Positions 63,308 to 64,000 of a stretch of 64,000 bases of DNA are shown here, one piece after another; positions within the stretch are counted from its first letter, which is position 1; each line of letters opens with the position of its first letter. Below the pieces are notes generated by a model. It was given only the letters and a program-made list of their open reading frames with translations, did no database searches and was not told the DNA's origin. The stretch lies in contig CM034392.1 in the NCBI GenBank assembly GCA_019925095.2, positions 28,033,887 to 28,097,886 of the forward strand, in the 5' to 3' direction. The DNA comes from Dendrolimus kikuchii. Lineage: Eukaryota > Arthropoda > Insecta > Lepidoptera > Lasiocampidae. A program made the translations under genes and the position numbers.

Positions 63308-64000
63308 AGACGGTAGAGGTTAAGTAATACTTCAGATGGCAGAAAGTAGTATTCACTGTCGAGTGCTGAAGTGAACTGATTTATTTTGGGAACGGTAACC
63401 TTAAGTACAAATATTAACAAGTCGTCTGCTAGTACGATGTATAGCACAGTGTGTGAGCGGGACGGTTGATGTGCGAGTGAGATAGAGCAACCTTTAATAT
63501 GTGCGCTCCCGCGCTGCGCTAGTCAGTAGTTCGTTGTCCGCTGCGATGACAAGACGTATACAACTCCCATACGAGCTATGCTCTTGTCGGCGGAGCCTCT
63601 TCCAATTTTCTCTATTATGGGCCAGTTGTTTTACTTATATATACGACACGACACCCACTTTTTCTTTTTTTTTGATCCACGAATGCTTGCCTTGGTATTC
63701 TCTTCACTCTCATTGCTTCCACTTTGCCTTCGATTAACGTGCATAAGGTGTCGTGTCGTAGCCAATAGCCAAACATCTTCCCCCGTTCTTTCCTTCAGTT
63801 TTTAAAATTGTGCGTTTCTCCTTTATCATATCCAGTACTTCTTTTTTGGTCTTCTTTTCTTTCCAACTTATTCTCTCCATGCGTCCATTCATTTTAGCTA
63901 TAAGTAATTAATTATGGCAGAGAAAAGAAAAAGGGAGTCAGAAGAAGTTGTCGTCAGCTGATAGATGTAGGTATTACTTACTCTATTTATATATACTAAT
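63308..64000. other. Unassigned stretch to the window end
   Basis: No gene or repeat recognised; T-rich in 63640-63700. Confidence 0.4.

Noticed and set aside
1..64000. Host protein-coding exons
   Set aside because: I looked for long open frames with family signatures outside transposons and found none; all recognisable protein similarity belongs to LINE proteins. Small exons cannot be excluded without RNA data.

Overview
This window looks like intergenic or intronic DNA from a moth or butterfly (Lepidoptera). It is AT-rich, carries no host gene that I can support, and is dominated by nested and mostly broken transposable elements. The lepidopteran assignment rests on the repeats: Helitron-like elements ending in CTAG, RTE-type LINE ends with an (ATGT)n tail, tRNA-derived SINEs ending in (ATT)n, and LINE 3' ends with a GATCGC hairpin. 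I know these as typical of lepidopteran genomes. Family names here are working labels (A, B, C and so on) because no database search was possible.

Two families make up most of the window. Family A is a short (about 310-340 bp) SINE-like element with a fixed 5' end (TTATCCGTGCAGG) and a 3' end of TGCAAT plus poly(A). I count about 32 recognisable copies in both orientations, plus about eight diverged relatives. Family B is the 3' end of an RTE-like LINE: about 31 copies, all truncated at the 5' end. They encode up to about 205 residues of the RT C-terminus, with a stop codon just before an (ATGT)n tail. Twelve B copies have clear target-site duplications of 8-14 bp, so these are real retrotransposition events.

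Layout. 0-6 kb: family A copies, one B copy with a 13-bp duplication, a CR1/L2-like LINE remnant and repeat K. 6-9 kb: two LINE 3' ends and an old SINE-C. 9-13 kb: B, A and SINE-H, a Harbinger-like MITE and a 209-bp Helitron. 13-17 kb: repeat J, fold-back L, B, and an RTE-like LINE (D). 18-25 kb: LTR fragments, a near-complete LTR inserted in a Helitron, more Helitrons and MITEs. 25-33 kb: a B inserted in an A, a mariner-type MITE, a SINE-C, a LINE with restriction-like endonuclease, and a Jockey-like remnant. 35-48 kb: a B-F junction that reappears inverted in a 574-bp tandem duplication, nested LINEs and a SINE-in-Helitron insertion with clean duplications, and the inverted second copy of K. 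49-64 kb: a CpG-rich minisatellite, more B and A copies, nested Helitrons, a complex DNA element at 61-62 kb, and a fold-back of family A.

The nesting gives relative ages: B inserted into A at 25.7 kb, SINE-C into a Helitron at 39.97 kb, an LTR into a Helitron at 19.1 kb, and a Helitron into a Helitron at 56.0 kb. I found no operon, CRISPR array, tRNA or rRNA gene, or host exon. The most useful observations are the dated insertions, the recent tandem and inverted duplications built on B copies, and family A itself, which is abundant, has fixed ends and shows no evident target-site duplication.
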